Below, in pieces: positions 53,675 to 63,641 of a DNA stretch of 64,000 nt. The DNA is from Planctomycetota bacterium. GTDB lineage: Bacteria; Planctomycetota; SZUA-567; H5-PLA8. Position numbers and translations under genes: made by a program. The stretch lies in the NCBI GenBank assembly GCA_027493525.1, contig JAOSKN010000001.1:2356001-2420000 (forward strand). The letters are read 5' to 3'. Position 1 is the stretch's first letter. The number at the start of each line of letters is the position of its first letter. The notes under the pieces were generated by a model. The model worked only from the letters and a program-made list of their open reading frames with translations, had not been told where the DNA came from and made no database searches.

Positions 53675-54700
53675 ATGCCCAGGTTTTTCTGCCATCATTG
53701 CCAGACTTGGCAGCGCACGACAGGCGCCTCCTGCCCGGCTTGCGGCGTGCTGCTGACGGACCTTTTCTTGCGCGGGCCGCACTCGCCCGACGACCTCTAC
53801 TACTGCCCGCAATGCAGGCACTGGGACGCCGGCGACAAGGGGTTCTGCCGGCGCTGCGGCGGCGCGCTCCTGCGTCCCGGCGAACTCCCGCCCAAAACCA
53901 TCCGCATCGAAGTCCGGCCCCTCGACGACCGGCCCCGCAACGCGATCCTGCGCGAATACCGCAAGGAGAAGGCGAAACGCAGGCAGGACCACGAAACCAA
54001 GAGGAAGGAGCAGCCGCTCGAACAGCTCCGGACCCAGGGCTTCTGCTGGCTGCGCGGGCTGCTCGGGGCGGAGGATCTCGGCGAACTCGGCGCCGATCTC
54101 GACGCCTACCGCCGCCGCAGGCTGGCGGGTTCGGCCGAAGCCCGCGCGGGCCTGCGCATCGCCCTCGACGGCCTGCCGCACCTCGAGAAGATCCTCGCGG
54201 CCAAGCGCTGCGCCGAGTTCCTGAAGCTCGCGCTCGCGAGCAAGCCCCGCCTGGTCCGGATCCTGCTCTTTGAAAAGTCCGGGGAGGCGCGCTGGTTCGT
54301 CGGCTGGCACCGCGACGAAACGATCCCCGTGAAGGCGCACCGCCCGAACCGTTCCATGCTCCCGCACAGCGTCAAGGAAGGCGTCCCGCACGTCCGCGCG
54401 ACCCGCGGCGTGCTGAAGCGGATGCTCAGCCTGCGCTTCCACCTCGACGCGACGAACGCCGACAGCGGGCCGCTGCTGGTCTTTCCAGGGAGCCATCTGG
54501 CGACCGACCTCGATTCCCCCTACCCGTCCTCTACCGAGGGCTCGACCGTCTGCCTCGCGCAACCCGGCGACGTGCTCGCCATGCGCCCGCTGCTCCTGCA
54601 CAGCTCGCCCAAGCCCCAAGCGCCCGCGCGGCGGCGCGTGCTGCACCTCGAATTCAGCGCCAACCAGAGATTGCCGGGCGGATACGAGTGGCATGCTTAA
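53675..54700 (+). CDS. zinc-ribbon / phytanoyl-CoA dioxygenase-like fusion
   Basis: 341 aa. The first 65 residues contain four CxxC-type pairs (CHHC, CPAC, CPQC, CRRC), giving two tandem zinc ribbons. From about 110 a PhyH-like Fe(II)/2-oxoglutarate oxygenase follows: the HxD motif in GWHRDETIPV near 209-218, FHLDATNADSGPLLVFPGSH, the distal His in MRPLLLHSSPK, and the arginine segment RRRVLHLEFSA. Zinc ribbons usually bind nucleic acid or protein, so this oxygenase may act on a macromolecule. Substrate unknown. The ATG lacks a strong SD sequence. Confidence 0.75.
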   Translation: MPRFFCHHCQTWQRTTGASCPACGVLLTDLFLRGPHSPDDLYYCPQCRHWDAGDKGFCRRCGGALLRPGELPPKTIRIEVRPLDDRPRNAILREYRKEKAKRRQDHETKRKEQPLEQLRTQGFCWLRGLLGAEDLGELGADLDAYRRRRLAGSAEARAGLRIALDGLPHLEKILAAKRCAEFLKLALASKPRLVRILLFEKSGEARWFVGWHRDETIPVKAHRPNRSMLPHSVKEGVPHVRATRGVLKRMLSLRFHLDATNADSGPLLVFPGSHLATDLDSPYPSSTEGSTVCLAQPGDVLAMRPLLLHSSPKPQAPARRRVLHLEFSANQRLPGGYEWHA

Positions 54701-55097
54701 TCTGCGCCGCGGAAGCAACCGAACCGCCGGCAGGACCATGCACGTGTCCGTGTCAATTTCTGACCACTGTACGCTCCGGGCGTGCCGCAGGTGAACGGAT
54801 TTCGGGAAACCGTGCGGGCTTTAGCGTCACGTCGCGACAGGCTGAATTTTATCGCCAATCACAGGATCAAATAGTATAACGTCTTGAGTCCGATCCAGTT
54901 GGACTCTCATCCCGGTGTGATGGCTTGAGTTGCCAAGCTGGCCCGGTGCGTTCCAATTCCAAAATAGGCTCAAATCCGAGCCGCAAACGGCCGATACCGG
55001 CTTTCCGAGTTCGTCAACGGCCCCGTAGCGTCGGAAGGTCCAAAACAGGGCAAGCCGATTGCTTAAGAATTAACGGGGGGAGCCGGAGGGCCGCAGC
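54701..55097 (+). other. gene-free stretch with one hairpin
   Basis: About 400 bp with no credible coding frame. GAGTCC (54886-54891) and GGACTC (54901-54906) form a 6-bp hairpin just after a TAGTAT sequence near 54872, which could mark a short transcript. Otherwise nothing is recognised. Confidence 0.3.
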
Positions 55098-55370
55098 ATG
55101 GTACATCACGCGACCTACGGGACGCGCCTGGTCAGCTTCCAGGACGATCCCTCCCACCCGGCGCAGGTCTGGCTGGGGGAGCAGCAGGAGGTTCTGCGCG
55201 AGGAACGCCCGACGCCGGCAGGCGCCGGCAGGTTCCAGCGCTTCCTGTACGTGCACGGGCCCATGAACGTTCCCGTGCGGCTGATCCGCCGCGAGCGCCT
55301 TGGCGACGGCAGCGAGATCCTGGTCCGTTACGAGCCCGACCTGGAGGTCCTCTGCGGCACGGGGATCTGA
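55098..55370 (+). CDS. hypothetical small protein
   Basis: 90 aa, no recognised family, no signal peptide or membrane segment. Predicted mostly beta (YGTRLVSFQDD, RFQRFLYVHGPM, NVPVRLIRRERL, ILVRYEPDLEVL). GGAGCCGGAGGG precedes the ATG. High-GC codon use fits its surroundings. Isolated gene with AT-richer DNA upstream. Confidence 0.5.
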   Translation: MVHHATYGTRLVSFQDDPSHPAQVWLGEQQEVLREERPTPAGAGRFQRFLYVHGPMNVPVRLIRRERLGDGSEILVRYEPDLEVLCGTGI

Positions 55371-55491
55371 GCCGGGCGCGGCGTTCAAGCGAGAGCCCCG
55401 CATTTCGCGGCGTTCGGGCCGCGGCGGCGGCACTTTGTTGAACCGGTTGCCCGCGGCGCGCCCGCGAAGCCCTCACGCTCCCGCCGCCCCG

Positions 55492-55522
55492 AAAACACGC
55501 GGGGCTCCCGGAGGAGCCCCGC
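55492..55522 (-). terminator. intrinsic terminator of the minus-strand vWA gene
   Basis: GCGGGGCTCC (55499-55508) pairs perfectly with GGAGCCCCGC (55513-55522) around a 4-nt loop. On the minus strand it is followed by GTGTTTT, a suitable T-run, about 30 bp beyond the stop codon. Confidence 0.75.
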
Positions 55523-55549
55523 GCCGTCCGTCTCGAAGTCGGTCCCGCG

Positions 55550-56719
55550 TTACTTCTCGAAGGTAAAGCCCTTCTTTTCCGCCTGCGCGCGGATGGTCTT
55601 GATCATCGCCGCGTCGAGCGTATCTTCGCCGGCCTCGGCGCGCTTCTTCTGTTCCGCGACGACGAACTTCTCGCGCTCGGCGCTCAGCGCCTTGATTTTG
55701 TCCTGGATCTCGGCCCGTTCCTTGGCCTTGCCTTCCACGTAGGCCTTCCGCTCCTCGGCGTTCATCTCCTTCATCGCGTCGGGCAATTCCGCCGCGGGCA
55801 GCATGGCGAGGTTGGCCTTGCCGTCCTTGGCGGCGTCCACGAGATCCCAGTCGCCCTGTTTGTACAACTCGCTGGCCTTGGTCTCGGCTCGCGCGGCGGC
55901 GGCCTCCGGCGCGGCGGCGGCCGCGTTCGCGTCCTGCTTGCGCTGCCGGTCCATCTGCTCCTGGCCGCGCGCGCCGAACGCGACATAGGTCTTGTTCAAC
56001 TCGCCGCTCAGCCTGGCCAGCTCCCCGTCCTGCGGCGCGAGGATCGCGGCGACCTGCTTGTTCTGGTCGATGTTCATGAAGCGCCCGTCGGTGAGGTCCG
56101 CGCCGTCCTTCCAGTGCGAGTTCACGCCCTCCCGGAGGTCGCCGCAGAAGATGGTGTTCACCAGGATGCCCTTGGCGATCGCCTCGCGGCAGGACTGCCG
56201 GTAATCGACCTTGCCCTGGCTGAAGGGCTCGTTGCCGGCGATGTAGATCGCCTTCAGGTCCTCGTGGTTCGCGCTCCAGCCCAGGTCCGCGGTCGCGCGC
56301 TGGATCACCGCGCCGCAGTACTCCTCGCCGCCGTCGGTCTTCAGCGCGAAGAGCGCCTCCGAAACCTTGTCCAGGTCCGTCGTGAAGCCCACGATCTGGC
56401 GCAGGTAGTTCTGGCTCTGCGGCAGCGAAGCCTTCCCGTACTCGTACAGCGCCACCTGGACCTCCGGGCGCTGGCCGTGCCGCTTGGCCGAGATGAACTC
56501 GTTGACGATCTTCCAGAGCTGCGTGCGCGCCTGGTCGATCAGGCCGTCCATCGAGCCGCTCGTATCGAGCAGCAACGCCAGTTGCACCACCGGGCGCTTG
56601 CCGCTCTCGACGGCCGGCGCGTGCGCCTCGCCGCCCTTGAGGTCCTCGGCCGCCGGAAGGACCGCCGTCGTCAGTGCCGCCAGGAGCACCGCCGCGATCA
56701 GGAAACGCATCTTCTTCAT
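55550..56719 (-). CDS. secreted vWA-domain protein
   Basis: 389 aa from the ATG at 56719, preceded by GCGGAGG. Signal peptide KKMRFLIAAVLLAALTTAVL. The vWA domain at about 40-240 has a complete MIDAS (LLLDTSGSMDGLID), followed by unusual cysteine-containing segments (GGEEYCGAVIQRA, DYRQSCREAI, NTIFCGDLREG). The C-terminal 130 residues are a long charged coiled-coil-like helix (EERKAYVEGKAKERAEIQDK). It is probably a periplasmic scaffold or binding protein. A longer upstream frame lacks support. This is the third vWA protein in the window. Confidence 0.8.
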   Translation of the reverse strand: MKKMRFLIAAVLLAALTTAVLPAAEDLKGGEAHAPAVESGKRPVVQLALLLDTSGSMDGLIDQARTQLWKIVNEFISAKRHGQRPEVQVALYEYGKASLPQSQNYLRQIVGFTTDLDKVSEALFALKTDGGEEYCGAVIQRATADLGWSANHEDLKAIYIAGNEPFSQGKVDYRQSCREAIAKGILVNTIFCGDLREGVNSHWKDGADLTDGRFMNIDQNKQVAAILAPQDGELARLSGELNKTYVAFGARGQEQMDRQRKQDANAAAAAPEAAAARAETKASELYKQGDWDLVDAAKDGKANLAMLPAAELPDAMKEMNAEERKAYVEGKAKERAEIQDKIKALSAEREKFVVAEQKKRAEAGEDTLDAAMIKTIRAQAEKKGFTFEK

Positions 56720-56913
56720 CGTTCGAGCCTCCGCTTCGGGTTGCCTGCCTGCCGCGGAGTTGGACGCCAGCCGCGCCGCGCAGTTACGCGGGTTTCGGCC
56801 GAAACCGAGACGCGGCGGCAACCCTCAATGGATCAATGGCTTGCGAAAACCATGCGCGAAGAATGCGAGGCCCGGGCGCGGGGCGGCTGCGCCGACCCGT
56901 GGCACTTGCATGA

Positions 56914-57125
56914 TCAATTTCCCGTCGAGGCGTAGCGCCGCACGCCCATCCTCCAGCACGCCAGCGACAATAGAAGGAAGGCGACGCCGGCCAGCGGCGC
57001 GAGCCACGCCGCGAGAAGCCCCGCGCCGCCGTCCGAGAAGCGCGGCAAAAAAAGCGTGCGCGGGCAGGTAATTCACCTTCGCCAGAGGCAGCCCGAAGGT
57101 CAGCGCGCGCCGGAACAAGGGCCGG
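56914..57125 (-). pseudogene. C-terminal remnant of an ABC-2 permease
   Basis: Minus-strand reading gives RPLFRRALTFGLPLAKVNYL-PA, then, after a shift at a run of seven A (57047-57053), GLLAAWLAPLAGVAFLLLSL, ACWRMGVRRYASTGN and a stop at 56914. LTFxxPLAxVNYLPA and the final WRxGxRRYxSTGN are hallmarks of the second permease of ABC-2 exporters (DUF990/COG3694-like). Everything upstream of about 57125 is missing, so it cannot make a transporter. It could be the lost partner of the permease at 47511-48305. Confidence 0.6.
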
Positions 57126-57305
57126 GAGATCGACGTGCCGCTAATTCAGATGAACGCCTTGATGGGGCATGTCCGCGATGTCCCGCTGGCCGCGCTCCTC
57201 GAACTGGATCTGCCCGCCGAGGCCAAGGCGCGCACGATCCGCGCGTTCAACAAGCTGCTATGGGTGCAGAACGACTTGGTCGTGCGGCACTACGCGCGGA
57301 ACTGA
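57126..57305 (+). pseudogene. 5'-truncated gene end, possibly globin-like
   Basis: Plus-strand frame reading EIDVPLIQMNALMGHVRDVP, then LAALLELDLPAEAKARTIRA, FNKLLWVQNDLVVRHYARN and stop (57303-57305). The helical pattern and the phrase FNKLLWVQNDLVVRHYA recall the C-terminus of some globin-fold proteins, but this is uncertain. There is no ribosome binding site or credible start; an ATG at 57150 would give a 51-residue peptide. Its missing 5' part faces the missing 5' part of the ABC permease remnant. Confidence 0.45.
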
Positions 57306-57317
57306 CGCCTGCCCTGC

Positions 57318-58700
57318 TCAGTACGCGCCGATGTTCGGCTTCTTCCCACGCGGCCTGCCCAGCGGGTCGGCGGGCGCGGCCTGCGCGGGGTCGCCGGCCT
57401 CGAAGGCCGGGCTGCCCGCCGCAGGCGCCGGCTGGCCTTCGGCGAGCTTTTCCAGCTTCAACTCATCCATGCTCGCGACATAGCGCGCGTGCGCCTGCCC
57501 GCCGGTCGCCTTCGCGAACTCGTCCCACGCCGCCGGCGCGAATTTTTGCTTGGACGTGGCCAGCAGCAGCGGTGAATCGGCGTAGACGTTATGATCCGCG
57601 TCGAGTTCGAGGCTCACGCCGTCCTTCCACGTCCCGATGAGCGCCTTCCTGCCGCCGGCCAGGATGCAGTCGCGGATCGAGAGGCGTCCGACGGGACCCT
57701 TGATCGAGAAGACCGCCAGGATGTCGCCGGCGTTGACGAAGGTGGAGCTGCGCACGCGGATCTCGTCGGCCCTCCCGGCCTCGGCGGCGAGCTTCAGCGC
57801 GTTCTCGGCCACGTCCTGGACGACGCAGTTCTCGACGCGGATCGGCGCGGTCCAGAGCTTGAAACCGTTGTGCGCGCGAACCACGCGGCAATTGCGGATC
57901 GCGACGTTCCCACCCTTGCAATCGATTCCGTCCTCGGTCACGTCGCGGACCTCGCAGGCCTCGAAGAGGAACCCCGCGCCGCCTTCGGCGTGGAAGCCGT
58001 CGCTGTCGCCCGCCGCGCCCTGCCCGTCATTGTGGTTCCAGCTCTTGCAGTTGACGACCTTCACGTCTTTCGCGCCGCCGTCCCCGGTCCCGAAGCCCGC
58101 GCCGCCGTCGGGGATCTTCGTGAAGCGGCACGAATGAACCAGCGCCCGCTCGACTCGATAAAGCTTGACGCCCACCCCGCGCAGGTCGTGGAAGTAGCAG
58201 CCGATCACGTCGAGGTCGCGCACGGGCGCGTTGGCCGGGGCCTTCGAGTTGTTGCAGCGCAGGCCGTGGGAACCGCTCGCGATTTCCAGGTTCTCCAGCC
58301 TCACGAAAGCTACGCCGGGCTCCAGCGTGAGCACGATCCCGTCGTCGCCGCAGATCACGGCCTGCGCGCCGGGCGCGGAGCGGATCACGATCCAGGCCTT
58401 CTCGGTCCCGGACGCCTTGAGCGTGACGTTCTCCTTATATTGGCCCGCGGCGAGGGTAAGTGTGTCGCCGGCCTTGAGCTGCGCGACGGCGTGCGCGAGC
58501 GTCTTCCAGGGCTTCGCCGCCGAACCGTCGCCGCCGTCGTGGCCCTGCGGCGAGACGTGCAGCTCGCGCCCGCCCGTGGGCCGCTGGGGAATGGGCGTCT
58601 CGAAGTGGAGCGGGAGCCAGACGGGTTCGTCGGAGGCTGAGACGGACAAGCTCGCCATGCAGAGCAGCGCTAGTAGGATCGAGCGAGCATAAAGGCGCAT
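57318..58700 (-). CDS. secreted right-handed parallel beta-helix protein
   Basis: 460 aa with a signal peptide (MRLYARSILLALLCMASLSV). It starts after ELHVSPQGHDGGDGSAAKPW, the typical 'GxDxxxGTxxxPWKTL' opening of DUF1565/pectate-lyase-like proteins, followed by about ten beta-helix coils (VRLENLEIASGSHGLRCNNS, VRDLDVIGCYFHDLRGVGVK, VRDVTEDGIDCKGGNVAIRN). Members include PL9-type pectate lyases and NosD-like proteins, so it may bind or cleave a polysaccharide. It is a different type from the glycine-rich giant proteins: no GG loops and no shared terminal domain. Confidence 0.8.
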   Translation of the reverse strand: MRLYARSILLALLCMASLSVSASDEPVWLPLHFETPIPQRPTGGRELHVSPQGHDGGDGSAAKPWKTLAHAVAQLKAGDTLTLAAGQYKENVTLKASGTEKAWIVIRSAPGAQAVICGDDGIVLTLEPGVAFVRLENLEIASGSHGLRCNNSKAPANAPVRDLDVIGCYFHDLRGVGVKLYRVERALVHSCRFTKIPDGGAGFGTGDGGAKDVKVVNCKSWNHNDGQGAAGDSDGFHAEGGAGFLFEACEVRDVTEDGIDCKGGNVAIRNCRVVRAHNGFKLWTAPIRVENCVVQDVAENALKLAAEAGRADEIRVRSSTFVNAGDILAVFSIKGPVGRLSIRDCILAGGRKALIGTWKDGVSLELDADHNVYADSPLLLATSKQKFAPAAWDEFAKATGGQAHARYVASMDELKLEKLAEGQPAPAAGSPAFEAGDPAQAAPADPLGRPRGKKPNIGAY

Positions 58701-58726
58701 AGGTTCGTCCCGTCGATTACCGCCGC

Positions 58727-58753
58727 CAATCCAAAATCGTCAATCCAAAATCG

Positions 58754-58754
<1 letters not shown>
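58727..58754. repeat. tandem 14-bp repeat (two copies)
   Basis: CAATCCAAAATCGT is present twice head to tail, the last base coinciding with the stop codon of the NtrC-type gene. AT-rich compared with its surroundings. Confidence 0.8.
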
Positions 58755-60196
<1,442 letters not shown>

Positions 60197-60304
60197 GCCG
60201 GGTACTCTAGCCTAAGCCCGGACGGTCGGCAACGCGGGCCGCTGGCGCGGGAGCGCGCGGCGGGTAGGCTCGTGCGGGTTCTTCCGACTCGAAAGGCCGC
60301 CCGC

Positions 60305-60988
60305 ATGAGCACGCCCGAGCAGCTCGATTTCGTCGCCGGAGCGCGAACCCCCGCCGAGGAAGCGCGGCGCTACCTCCGGCGCTTCCGGGCCTTCGAAGGC
60401 GTCCCCGCGCTGGCGGTGGGCATCGCCTTCGGGCTGGAGGCCGGGGCGCTGGCGCTGCACCCGCCGCTGCTGGCCTTGCCGAACTTTTTTCCTCTTCGGC
60501 CTGATCGGCTTGATCGGAATTCGCGAACTGGCGAGCTGGGCGCACCGCAAGCGCTACGCCGGCGCCGGCGTGCTGCCGCAGAGCTGGACGCTGCCGGACG
60601 AGGCGGCGCCGCACGCCGCCAGCTACGCCAAGTGGCACGAAGGGCTGACGCGCTTCTCCTATTGGACCTGGATCGCCGGCGCGGTCCTGCGCTCGGGCAA
60701 GGGCAGCCTGGGCTCGTACCTCGTGATGGCCGGCCTGGCGCTGTACGCCGCGAAGATGCTCCACGATTACGTGCGCCTGGGGCTCTGGGAAGACCTGCTG
60801 CTCTTCGTGGGCTTCGGGGGCGGGCTGCTGTACCTGTACCTGCGCGTCGCCACGTTTCCCCAACTGCTGCTCTTCCTGGGGGCTGGGGCGCGGCCTTTTT
60901 CGTCTCCGGCGTGTGCCTGCACCTGCGCTGGCGGCGGATGGCGTACGCCTTCCTGGCGGGCGAGAACGAAGAGGAGCCCGCGGGGTAG
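60305..60988 (+). CDS. hypothetical membrane protein (two compensating frameshifts)
   Basis: 227 aa after correction. It begins STPEQLDFVAGARTPAEEAR, then four or five hydrophobic segments (LAVGIAFGLEAGALAL, FFLFGLIGLIGIREL, YLVMAGLALYAAKMLHDYV, LLLFVGFGGGLLYLYL, FFVSGVCLHLRW). The frame shifts at T6 60485-60490 (one T too many) and back at G5 60878-60882 (one G too few), so the end is in the original frame. The terminal layout (LWEDLLLFV followed by a membrane helix and RWRRMAYAF) resembles the protein at 62819-63502, suggesting the two are related. Confidence 0.6.
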   Translation: MSTPEQLDFVAGARTPAEEARRYLRRFRAFEGVPALAVGIAFGLEAGALALHPPLLALPNFFPLRPDRLDRNSRTGELGAPQALRRRRRAAAELDAAGRGGAARRQLRQVARRADALLLLDLDRRRGPALGQGQPGLVPRDGRPGAVRREDAPRLRAPGALGRPAALRGLRGRAAVPVPARRHVSPTAALPGGWGAAFFVSGVCLHLRWRRMAYAFLAGENEEEPAG

Positions 60989-61004
60989 CCAGGCTTGAAA
61001 TCTG

Positions 61005-61012
61005 TTGTACAA
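61005..61012 (+). promoter_or_regulatory. palindrome before the Phd antitoxin gene
   Basis: TTGTACAA, a perfect 8-bp palindrome in a short AT-rich strip 30 bp before the ATG. Phd/YefM antitoxins bind such sites to control their own expression. Confidence 0.35.
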
Positions 61013-61043
61013 TACTTTGTAAGGTCAGGCAGGAGGCCCCGCG

Positions 61044-61337
61044 ATGCTCGTCGACACCAACCGGATGGTCCCGTCCAGCAAGCTGCGCGCGAAGCTGCCG
61101 AAATACCTGCGCGAGGCGGAGGCGGGGGAAGCGATCTGCGTGACGCATAACGGCAAAGTCGCCGGGTTCCTGATCGGCGCGCGCGAGTACGAGGCGCTCC
61201 AGGCCGAGGAGATCAGCCGGCTGTTGGTCTCTCGCAAAGGCGAGCCAGGCTATTCGCAGGAAGCGGCCATGCGGCGTGTTCGCAAGGCGATCAAACGCGC
61301 GGCGGTTCGCGGGCAGCGCAAGCGCAAGCGCGCATGA
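61044..61337 (+). CDS. Phd/YefM-type antitoxin, apparently without a toxin
   Basis: 97 aa. The N-terminus MVPSSKLRAKLPKYLREAEA and the beta strand EAICVTHNGKVAGFLIGAREYEAL are typical of Phd/YefM antitoxins that bind DNA as dimers and neutralise Doc- or RelE-type toxins. The C-terminal tail is very basic (RRVRKAIKRAAVRGQRKRKR). A good SD (GCAGGAGG) precedes the ATG. The next gene encodes a large enzyme-like protein, not a toxin, so the antitoxin is an orphan or regulates something else. Confidence 0.8.
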   Translation: MLVDTNRMVPSSKLRAKLPKYLREAEAGEAICVTHNGKVAGFLIGAREYEALQAEEISRLLVSRKGEPGYSQEAAMRRVRKAIKRAAVRGQRKRKRA

Positions 61338-61371
61338 ACCCGCCGCACTGCGCCGCCCCTGAGGAAGCTCC

Positions 61372-62787
61372 ATGCGCGACTCCCCCATCTCCGCCGAAAA
61401 CGCCAAGGCCGGGACGCTGCACTGGCAGGCGCAGTTCACGCGCTTCGACGACCCGCGCACCCTCGTCGCCTGCCCGCTGATCCGGCAGCTTCGCTCGTCG
61501 CGCGTCGAGGGCTATGTCTCGAAGACGAGCGTCGCGCGCGGCGAGGCGCTGGACCTCTTCGTCAGCCTCAACCCCGCCGGCCGCTTCCGGCTCGACGTGT
61601 ACCGCATGGGCTGGTACGGCGGAACCGGCGGGCGGCATGTCGGGAGCTTCGGCCCGTTCGCCGCCGAGCCGCAGCCGATGCCGCCGGAGACCGTCGAGCG
61701 GCTGCGCGAGTGCCGCTGGGCGAAGGCCGCGACGCTTACGATCCCCGCCGAGTGGCCCAGCGGCGTCTACCTGGGCAAGCTCACGCGCGACGAGCCCTTC
61801 GGCGCGCAGAGCTACGTCGTCTTCGTCGTGAAGGAGCGCCGCCCCTGCGAACTGCTCTGCATGGCCAGCGACCTGACCTGGCAGGCCTACAACAAGTGGC
61901 CGGGAACAAGCTCGCTCTACGACGACGGCACGCCGGAACTCTGGTATCAGGGCACGGACGTCCGCGTGAGTTTCGACCGGCCCTACGCGAAATACTGCCA
62001 GGTGCTCGACGCGCCGCTCTCGGGCGGTTCGGGCGAGTTCCTGCTCTGGGAGCACCCGCTCTGCTTCTGGCTGGAGCAGCAGGGCTACGACGTGACGTAC
62101 TGCAGCAACCTCGACCTGGAGCTCGACCCGGGCCTCCTCGCCGGCGCGAAGGCGCTGCTCTCGGTCGGGCACGACGAATACTGGTCGTATGCGATGTACG
62201 AGAACGTGCTCCGCGCGCGCGACGCGGGGCTCTCGGTGGCGTTCCTCGGCGGGAACAGCCTGTACCATCGCGTCGAGTTCCACGCCTCGAGCGCGACCGG
62301 GGCGCCGTGCCGGGCCTTCGCGCGGGAGCGGCGCTTCGACGACGAAGACCGGCTGATGGGCGTGAAGTCCTTCGGCCCCGGCTACGGCGACTGGGTGGTG
62401 ACGAACGCGAAGCACTGGCTCTACGCTGGAACGGGGCTGGCCGACGGCGAGCGCATCCCCGCGATCGTCGGCTGGGAGTACCATGGCGCGCCGGCGGCCC
62501 TCGAGGGCCTGGAGGTCGTCGCCGACGGGAGGCTCTGGGCGGCCGGGAGCGACGCGACGGCGGACGATCCTTCCGCGCCGCTGCGGCACCAAGCGGTGAT
62601 CTATCCCGGACCCAAGGGCAACTGGGTCTTCAACGCGGGGACGATCTGGTGGAGCGAAGGGCTCGCCGCGCCGCCGGGGCACATCCCCGCGCGCTGGAAC
62701 CTCGCCGGGACCTTCGGGCCCATGCCGGAAGTTCAGCGCATCACGAAGAACGTGCTGGACCGGATGATCGCGGACGGGCGGAGGTAG
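61372..62787 (+). CDS. N,N-dimethylformamidase beta-subunit-like protein
   Basis: 471 aa. It begins with an Ig-like segment (VEGYVSKTSVARGEALDLFV, then FRLDVYRMGWYGGTGGRHVG) and continues with the large alpha/beta domain of the dimethylformamidase beta-subunit family (SDLTWQAYNKWPGTSSLYDD, VSFDRPYAKYC, LLWEHPLCFWLEQQGYDVTY, LLSVGHDEYWSYAMYENV, VFNAGTIWWSEGL). A glutamine-amidotransferase-like fold with Fe-binding tyrosines and glutamate is known for the characterised enzyme. No small subunit gene is nearby and no signal peptide is seen, so the substrate may differ from dimethylformamide. Confidence 0.8.
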   Translation: MRDSPISAENAKAGTLHWQAQFTRFDDPRTLVACPLIRQLRSSRVEGYVSKTSVARGEALDLFVSLNPAGRFRLDVYRMGWYGGTGGRHVGSFGPFAAEPQPMPPETVERLRECRWAKAATLTIPAEWPSGVYLGKLTRDEPFGAQSYVVFVVKERRPCELLCMASDLTWQAYNKWPGTSSLYDDGTPELWYQGTDVRVSFDRPYAKYCQVLDAPLSGGSGEFLLWEHPLCFWLEQQGYDVTYCSNLDLELDPGLLAGAKALLSVGHDEYWSYAMYENVLRARDAGLSVAFLGGNSLYHRVEFHASSATGAPCRAFARERRFDDEDRLMGVKSFGPGYGDWVVTNAKHWLYAGTGLADGERIPAIVGWEYHGAPAALEGLEVVADGRLWAAGSDATADDPSAPLRHQAVIYPGPKGNWVFNAGTIWWSEGLAAPPGHIPARWNLAGTFGPMPEVQRITKNVLDRMIADGRR

Positions 62788-62818
62788 GCCGTCCGCGCGG
62801 AACCTTCGAGCGCACCCG

Positions 62819-63502
62819 ATGCAAGACGAAGACGTCGAAGACGCCGAAGACCAGGAAGCCCGCCAAGCCTGGGGCCGCCGGCAGGCCGTCCTGCATATTC
62901 AACGCCACTACGCTTCGACCGGAGTCAGCGACATAGCCGTCGCCTTGTTTATCTGGAGCTTCTCGTTCGGCGTGCTCGTCTTTCCCGCAATCGCGCAGCA
63001 ATGGTGGCTGTTCATCGCCTATTGCTCCGCGATACTGCTCGTCGGTTTCCTGACCCAACGCTTTATCAAACGCCTCCGGGAACATAAGGGGCATTACCTG
63101 GGGCGCTGGCATCTCCCGCTAGAAGCGCACCCCTACGTGGACGCCTACCATCGAGAGCGGCGCCTCTTGGCGCGCCTGAGCCTGGCATGGGTCGCGGCGC
63201 TTCTTGGCCTGGGCTGGTACGACCTACCCGAGCGTTACGTGGAGGTGAACGCGATCCTCATGCTGAGCGGGATCTTCCTCGTGCTCGTGCGCGCGGTCAG
63301 TTCCTTGAAGCGCAGCGAACTCTGGGAGGATCTCGTGCCTGAGGCCGCGCACGCGGGGGCCATCGCGTACATCTTCACCTCGAACGTCTCGAACTTCTCT
63401 TTCGTACTCTGCCTCACCTTCATAGCCACCGGGATCTTCGTGGCCGGCTGCGTCCGGCAGTGGCGCTGGAGCCGCTGGGTCTCGACGCTCAACCCGTACT
63501 AG
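62819..63502 (+). CDS. hypothetical membrane protein
   Basis: 227 aa. A charged N-terminus (about 45 residues) is followed by five hydrophobic segments (IAVALFIWSFSFGVLVFPAI, WWLFIAYCSAILLVGFLTQ, LLARLSLAWVAALLGLG, ILMLSGIFLVLVRAV, FSFVLCLTFIATGIFVAGCV). Before the last segment is SELWEDL and after it RQWRWSRWV, mirroring the end of the protein at 60305-60988. No family name is known. It lies 31 bp after the DMFase-like gene on the same strand. Confidence 0.6.
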   Translation: MQDEDVEDAEDQEARQAWGRRQAVLHIQRHYASTGVSDIAVALFIWSFSFGVLVFPAIAQQWWLFIAYCSAILLVGFLTQRFIKRLREHKGHYLGRWHLPLEAHPYVDAYHRERRLLARLSLAWVAALLGLGWYDLPERYVEVNAILMLSGIFLVLVRAVSSLKRSELWEDLVPEAAHAGAIAYIFTSNVSNFSFVLCLTFIATGIFVAGCVRQWRWSRWVSTLNPY

Positions 63503-63641
63503 CTTCGACCGACGGCGCTTAGGCGGTCCTTCGTTGCAGACAGGCGCATCTGCCTTGCGCACATTCCGGATTGGGCACGTTCACCGTTCGCCGTTATCCT
63601 GAAGACTCCATCCGTTTAATGCGTGACCGGAGAACTTCGCC

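Noticed and set aside
57056..57640. 194-aa plus-strand frame
   Set aside because: Runs through the gene scar and the antisense of the beta-helix gene; no homology-like motifs.
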